Of a stretch of 11,199 bases of DNA, positions 7,490-11,199 are shown piece after piece. Positions within the stretch are counted from its first letter, which is position 1. The number at the start of each line of letters is the position of its first letter. Origin of the DNA: Clostridiales bacterium (GTDB lineage Bacteria > Bacillota > Clostridia > Caldicoprobacterales > UBA3941); the NCBI GenBank assembly GCA_012522165.1, contig JAAYKZ010000353.1, positions 1 to 11,199 of the forward strand, read 5' to 3'. Both the position numbers and the translations under genes were made by a program. Below the pieces are notes generated by a model that worked only from the letters and a program-made list of their open reading frames with translations, did not search any database and was not told where the DNA came from.

Positions 7490-7705
7490 ATGGAATTATC
7501 CGATAGGGAAAAGAAGATATTAGAAGATCAACTAAAGGCTGAATATATATGCATAAATAAATATAAACTATATGCAGAGCAAGCAGTAGATCCCCAACTA
7601 AAAAAAATATTTAACTTAGTTTATGAGCAAGAAGTCAATCATGCAAATACTTTGAAATCACTCCTTGAGCAAGGAGGATTTAATCCACCCACCCCAATGT
7701 CTTAA
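7490..7705 (+). CDS. Small two-helix ferritin-like protein (coat-protein type), 71 aa
   Basis: A 71-residue, almost entirely helical protein with no signal peptide. Helix 1 covers about 5-32 and helix 2 about 34-61, followed by a short Pro-rich tail (GGFNPPTPMS). It carries Glu18 in helix 1 and Glu48-x-x-His51 in helix 2, the half-site arrangement of ferritin-like di-iron proteins, so two chains could form one four-helix bundle. Similar short proteins in clostridia are annotated as spore coat or ferritin-like proteins; that assignment is from memory and function is not proven. The start is well supported by AGGAGG 8 nt before the ATG. Seventeen nt separate it from the next gene, which has the same residue pattern, so the two form a likely operon and perhaps a complex. 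Confidence 0.8.
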   Translation: MELSDREKKILEDQLKAEYICINKYKLYAEQAVDPQLKKIFNLVYEQEVNHANTLKSLLEQGGFNPPTPMS

Positions 7706-7722
7706 TAGGAAGGAGATAGGAA

Positions 7723-8037
7723 ATGTCTAAAAATCAGCTATCTGAAAAAGATATGCTATTTGATTCTATTTTGACAGAAAGATATGTATCTTCAGCATAT
7801 GAAAGCGGCATTATGGAATCCTTAAACCAAGAAGTCACAGCAGCTCTGCAACGTATCCAACAGGAAGAACAAAACCATACAAAACTTTTTATGGAAGTAA
7901 TGCATAATCAAGGATGGTATGATGTACAAGCTTCTCATATAAATCAATCGGCCAAGGCTCAACTAAATAGACAGATGGCCTTTCAATTGGAAAATAGAAT
8001 TAATGAGCTGGAACAGAATAATCAGCAATTTCATTAG
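7723..8037 (+). CDS. CotF-like spore coat protein, 104 aa
   Basis: A 104-residue helical protein resembling the CotF family of spore coat proteins: SEKDMLFDSILTERYVSSAYESGIMES and the Gln-rich IQQEEQNHTKLFMEVMHNQGWYD closely follow that family's layout. CotF-type proteins are built into the spore coat; the biochemical role of this group is not settled. Glu19 and Glu49-x-x-His52 reproduce the ferritin-like half-site of the upstream protein with the same 30-residue spacing. The C-terminal third (about 72-104) is a polar, Gln/Asn-rich helix likely to form a coiled coil. The ribosome binding site AAGGAG lies 7 nt before the ATG. It is second in a two-gene operon and ends opposite the three-armed palindrome; no classical terminator with a T-run follows. 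Confidence 0.82.
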   Translation: MSKNQLSEKDMLFDSILTERYVSSAYESGIMESLNQEVTAALQRIQQEEQNHTKLFMEVMHNQGWYDVQASHINQSAKAQLNRQMAFQLENRINELEQNNQQFH

Positions 8038-8109
8038 TTATAGTAAAAATCCATTTTCCTACATCCCAAAACTCTAAAACTTAATTCTTTATTTAGCCTA
8101 AAAAGCACT

Positions 8110-8184
8110 GAAAAGCCTTAGCCCAAGCAAATGCTTAGGCAGCTTCCACCGGCAGGACGCCGGTTTGGAAGCGATAGGCTTTTC
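8110..8184. other. Compact three-way-junction palindrome (structured RNA, terminator or dispersed repeat)
   Basis: A 75-nt element in the 182-bp gap between convergent genes. Outer stem: GAAAAGCCT (8110-8118) with AGGCTTTTC (8176-8184), 9 bp perfect. Arm 2: GCCCAAGCA (8121-8129) with TGCTTAGGC (8132-8140), one mismatch and a tight loop. Arm 3: GCTTCC+ACCGGC (8142-8153) with GCCGGT+GGAAGC (8159-8172), 12 bp with a 2-nt bulge and a 5-nt AGGAC loop. Junction linkers are only 1-3 nt. It is far more GC-rich than its surroundings. It could fold in the 3' end of either transcript and help end them, although only a TTTT follows the outer stem on either strand. It could also be a copy of a dispersed palindromic repeat or a small RNA. 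I do not recognise the family. Confidence 0.6.
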
Positions 8185-8219
8185 GAGAATCATAAGATTT
8201 AGTTTTGCTTAAATAAGTT

Positions 8220-9287
8220 TTAATCTATTTTTTTGATCCATCCAAAAATATCTTCATGGGTTCCATATTGAATACCTGTGAGAGTATCATACATGGTTCT
8301 AGTAAATTCTCCTGTCCTGTCTAAACCTAGATCTATTATCTTATCCTTCCAACCTAGAAGTCCAACAGGGGATACTACAGCTGCTGTGCCTGTACCAAAC
8401 ATCTCCTCAAGGGTGCCCTTTTCATAGGCTTCTAATACCTCTCCTATGGATATGCGCCTTTCCTCTACAGTATAACCCATATGTTTAGCTAATTTTATCA
8501 CGGAGTCCCTTGTAATTCCCGGAAGTATACTTCCATCTAGGGGAGCCGTTACTATTTTTCCATCTATTTTGAAAAACATATTCATAGCTCCAACCTCTTC
8601 AACAAAGGTATGATCGGCTGCATCCAGCCACAATACTTGAGAATAACCCTTAGCCTTGGCTTTCTCAGCGGATAGTAGGCTTGCTGCATAGTTTCCTGCC
8701 ACCTTTGCTTCTCCGGTTCCTCCTTTTGCCACTCTAGAATATTTATCCTCTACATAGATCTTTACAGGATTTATTCCTTCGGGATAATAGGAACCTACTG
8801 GACATAGAATAATAAAGAATCTGTAGGTGTTGGAAGGACGGACTCCCAAAAAAGGATCTGTAGCAATCATAAAAGGCCTTATATAAAGGGATGTGCCCTT
8901 GGTGGAAGGTACCCAGTCCTTCTCAATATTGAGTAGGGTTTTAAGGGCTTCCCATACAAAATCCACATCAATTTCAGGCATACAAATCCTTCTTGCTGAG
9001 CGATTCATGCGGTGAAAGTTGTCCATAGGCCTAAAGGTTACTATCTCGCCCTGATCATTTTTATAAGCTTTTAAGCCTTCAAATATAGCCTGTCCATAGT
9101 GAAATACCATAGAAGAAGGTTCCATTTCAACAGGACCATAGGGAATAATTCTTGGATCATACCATCCTTTATCAACGTCATAATCCATGACAAACATATG
9201 GTCGGTAAATATATTCCCAAATCCTAATTCTTCATCCTTAGGCTTTGGGCTAGGATTTTCATTCCTAACAAATCTTATTTTTTCCAT
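8220..9287 (-). CDS. ilvE: Branched-chain amino acid aminotransferase (eukaryote-type BCAT)
   Basis: PLP enzyme of fold type IV that exchanges the amino group between glutamate/2-oxoglutarate and leucine, isoleucine or valine and their 2-oxo acids; cytoplasmic. At 355 residues it belongs to the longer BCAT subgroup shared with eukaryotes rather than the roughly 300-residue E. coli type. Motifs seen: VFHYGQAIFEGLKAY (61-75), RPMDNFHRMNRSA (86-98), YIRPFMIATDPFLGV (135-149), the PLP-lysine segment GGTGEAKVAGNYAAS (K195), EVGAMNMFF (231-239), LDGSILPGITRDSV (250-263) and FGTGTAAVVSPVG (297-309). The ATG is preceded by AGGGGG with 7-nt spacing. It starts 21 nt after the gyrA stop with no room for a promoter, so it is either co-transcribed with gyrA or driven from within it. 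No other ilv/leu gene is visible, so biosynthetic or catabolic direction cannot be told. Confidence 0.95.
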   Translation of the reverse strand: MEKIRFVRNENPSPKPKDEELGFGNIFTDHMFVMDYDVDKGWYDPRIIPYGPVEMEPSSMVFHYGQAIFEGLKAYKNDQGEIVTFRPMDNFHRMNRSARRICMPEIDVDFVWEALKTLLNIEKDWVPSTKGTSLYIRPFMIATDPFLGVRPSNTYRFFIILCPVGSYYPEGINPVKIYVEDKYSRVAKGGTGEAKVAGNYAASLLSAEKAKAKGYSQVLWLDAADHTFVEEVGAMNMFFKIDGKIVTAPLDGSILPGITRDSVIKLAKHMGYTVEERRISIGEVLEAYEKGTLEEMFGTGTAAVVSPVGLLGWKDKIIDLGLDRTGEFTRTMYDTLTGIQYGTHEDIFGWIKKID

Positions 9288-9308
9288 TAATATTCCCCCT
9301 AAGTAATT

Positions 9309-11199
9309 TTATTTTTCCGGCTCTAGATCCTCATCTTCATCCTTTTTTATTTTGGCTACAGATACAACCTTATTTCCTTCTTCTATTCTCATAAGCATAA
9401 CCCCTTGAGTGTTTCGGCTCATGGTAGAAATCTCATCTACACCTATGCGTATGATAATACCTTCAGAATTTATCATCATTAACTCATCATCTTCATTTAC
9501 TACTTTTAAGGCTACCAGATTTCCTGTCTTCTCTGTGATTTTCATAGTAATAATTCCACGGCCGCCTCTTTTTTGAACCCTATATTCATCTATAGGTGTT
9601 CTTTTACCATATCCATTTTCGCTAATAGTTAATATTTCACCTTCATCAGACACCAAGCCCATATCTATTACATAATCATCTTGATCTAGCTGTATACCTT
9701 TAACTCCCATGGCGGCTCTGCCCATTGGACGAACATCGGATTCGTGGAATCTAATACACATTCCCTTATGGGATGCCAGTAAAATCTCTCTATCCCCATC
9801 TGTTAGCTGAACTCCAATTACCTCATCCTCTTCCTTGAGATTAATAGCAATTAATCCAGCCTTTCGAATATTTTCATATTCCTTTAGTGGAGTCTTTTTA
9901 ACCAGCCCGCTCTTTGTACACGTTAAAAGATACTTTCCTTCTTCAAAATCGTTGATAGGTATTACGGCCTGTACTCTTTCTCCTGGCATTAAATCAAGTA
10001 GGTTAATAATTGCAGTTCCCCTAGCCTGCCGGCCAGCCTCAGGAATCTCATAAGCTTTTAACTCATATACTTTTCCTAGGCTGGTAAACACTAGTAAACG
10101 CTGATGGGTAGAAGTTACAAATAGGTCAACTACAAAATCTTCTTCCCTGGTTTGTAGTCCTGTAATACCTCTACCTCCCCTTCTTTGACTCTTATAGGTA
10201 TCAAGGGGAGTACGTTTAACATAACCTAGATGGGTTAATGTAAGAACTACATCATGCTCATCTATTAAGTCCTCTATATCTATCTCTCCTGGTGCTGATG
10301 TAATTTCGGTTCTTCTATCATCGTTATACTTTCTCTTTATTTCCAAAAGTTCATCTTTTATTATTGCATACTGAAGATGATCATTTGCTAGTATATCCTT
10401 TAGCTCCTTTATGGTATTTAATAATCCTTCATACTCTTCTTGGAGCTTATCCCTTTCTAAACCAGTAAGCCTCCTTAGACGCATATCTAAGATAGCCTGA
10501 GCCTGTCTCTCGCTTAAATCAAACTTTTCCATTAAACCTTCTTTGGCTATCTGATCAGTACGTGATGATCTGATCAGGTTAATAACCTCATCGATATGGT
10601 CTAAGGCAATTAGCAGTCCCTCTAGTATATGAGCCCTGGCTTCAGCTTTTTCTAGATCGTATTTAGTTCTTCTAATAATTACATCCTTTTGGTGGTTAAT
10701 ATAATGGTGCAATATTTCCTTTAAATTCATTAACCTAGGCCCACCATCTACTAGGGCTAGCATATTTGCACCAAAAGTGTCTTGCATTTGGGTATGCTTA
10801 AAGAGATAGTTTAGCACCACATTGGGGTTGGTATCCCTCTTTAAGTCTATTACAATACGCATCCCATGTCTGTCGGACTCATCCCTAATATCGGATATGC
10901 CCTCTATTCGCTTATCCTTGACCAAATCTGCAATTCTTTCTATCAATCTGGCCTTATTGACCTGATAAGGAATCTCAGTTACAACAATTCGGGATCTGTT
11001 GCCTCCAATCTCTTCTATTTGCGTCCTAGCCCTGGTTATTATTCTGCCTTTACCCGTTGTATAGGCCTTTTTAATACCTTCCCTACCCAGTATTATTCCT
11101 CCCGTAGGAAAGTCTGGACCTTTTATGTAATTCATAAGTCCTTCGATAGAGATATCTGGATTATCAATAAGGGCAACAACCCCATCTATTACCTCTCCC
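9309..11199 (-). CDS. gyrA: DNA gyrase subunit A, C-terminal 629 residues, cut by window end
   Basis: Breakage-reunion subunit of DNA gyrase (A2B2), which introduces negative supercoils using ATP. The frame is open to the window edge, so the true start and the N-terminal part (catalytic Tyr, quinolone-resistance region) lie outside; the internal ATG at 11135 is not a start. Visible parts are the tower/coiled-coil region with IEGPDFPTGG-like and VVTEIPYQVNKA segments, the LSERQAQAILDMRLRRLTGLE segment at the end of the breakage domain, and the six-bladed beta-pinwheel. The pinwheel holds a perfect GyrA box, QRRGGRG (10187-10167), required for DNA wrapping and absent from topoisomerase IV ParC, and a second box-like QKRGGRG in the last blade (9575-9555). 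The short acidic tail (KKDEDEDLEPEK) is shorter than in B. subtilis. ilvE follows 21 nt downstream. Confidence 0.97.
   Translation of the reverse strand, partial: GEVIDGVVALIDNPDISIEGLMNYIKGPDFPTGGIILGREGIKKAYTTGKGRIITRARTQIEEIGGNRSRIVVTEIPYQVNKARLIERIADLVKDKRIEGISDIRDESDRHGMRIVIDLKRDTNPNVVLNYLFKHTQMQDTFGANMLALVDGGPRLMNLKEILHHYINHQKDVIIRRTKYDLEKAEARAHILEGLLIALDHIDEVINLIRSSRTDQIAKEGLMEKFDLSERQAQAILDMRLRRLTGLERDKLQEEYEGLLNTIKELKDILANDHLQYAIIKDELLEIKRKYNDDRRTEITSAPGEIDIEDLIDEHDVVLTLTHLGYVKRTPLDTYKSQRRGGRGITGLQTREEDFVVDLFVTSTHQRLLVFTSLGKVYELKAYEIPEAGRQARGTAIINLLDLMPGERVQAVIPINDFEEGKYLLTCTKSGLVKKTPLKEYENIRKAGLIAINLKEEDEVIGVQLTDGDREILLASHKGMCIRFHESDVRPMGRAAMGVKGIQLDQDDYVIDMGLVSDEGEILTISENGYGKRTPIDEYRVQKRGGRGIITMKITEKTGNLVALKVVNEDDELMMINSEGIIIRIGVDEISTMSRNTQGVMLMRIEEGNKVVSVAKIKKDEDEDLEPEK

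Noticed and set aside
8110..8184. tRNA gene or hammerhead-type ribozyme
   Set aside because: The size (75 nt) is tRNA-like, but there are only three arms, no T-loop TTC-like motif, no CCA end and no 7-nt anticodon loop. The junction linkers (TA, A, GAT) lack the hammerhead core CUGAUGA/GAAA.
9309..11135. A complete 608-residue protein starting at the ATG at 11135
   Set aside because: The frame continues upstream to the window edge with typical GyrA sequence (EVIDGVVALIDNPDISIEGL), so this Met is internal to gyrA.
9309..11199. Topoisomerase IV subunit A (ParC) instead of GyrA
   Set aside because: A perfect GyrA box, a full six-blade C-terminal domain and close similarity to Firmicutes GyrA throughout argue for gyrase.
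1..11199. CRISPR array, insertion sequence, phage or defence genes
   Set aside because: No regularly spaced direct repeats and no transposase, integrase, Cas or toxin-antitoxin-like frame was seen in any reading frame.

Overview
The window comes from an AT-rich, spore-forming, low-GC Gram-positive bacterium, most likely a clostridial or Tissierellia-type member of the Bacillota. This rests on strong AGGAGG-type ribosome binding sites, frequent TTG/GTG starts, A/T-ending codons, CotF/ferritin-like small coat-type proteins, a LysM-G5 wall protein, and GyrA and MurG sequences of Firmicutes type. I cannot name the species. Nothing here is phage- or transposon-like, and no stretch longer than about 200 bases lacks a gene.

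Layout. (1) Positions 1-2748, minus strand: glnS (GlnRS) followed by gltX (GluRS, cut by the window start). They are probably co-transcribed from a good sigma-A-type promoter at 2839-2867. (2) Positions 2950-5769, plus strand: argS (ArgRS) and murG, 16 nt apart, ending in a strong intrinsic terminator. The two units diverge from a shared 200-bp intergenic region. Three class I aminoacyl-tRNA synthetases thus lie side by side, with the peptidoglycan glycosyltransferase MurG downstream of one of them. (3) Positions 5806-7299, minus strand: an exported LysM-G5 protein with a Ser-rich linker and a conserved-looking C-terminal domain rich in His/Cys. (4) Positions 7490-8037, plus strand: a pair of small helical proteins, 17 nt apart, both carrying the same ferritin-like Glu/ExxH half-site and resembling CotF-type spore coat proteins. 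(5) Positions 8110-8184: a compact, GC-rich three-way-junction palindrome lying between convergent genes. (6) Positions 8220-11199, minus strand: gyrA (C-terminal 629 residues, cut by the window end) followed 21 nt later by a eukaryote-type branched-chain aminotransferase gene.

Most of the window is ordinary housekeeping: translation, wall synthesis, DNA topology and amino-acid metabolism. The parts most worth a second look are the three-armed element at 8110-8184, the paired half-ferritin proteins, and the unassigned C-terminal domain of the LysM-G5 protein, which has an L,D-transpeptidase-like His/Cys arrangement. I did not find a clear, complete, previously undescribed system.
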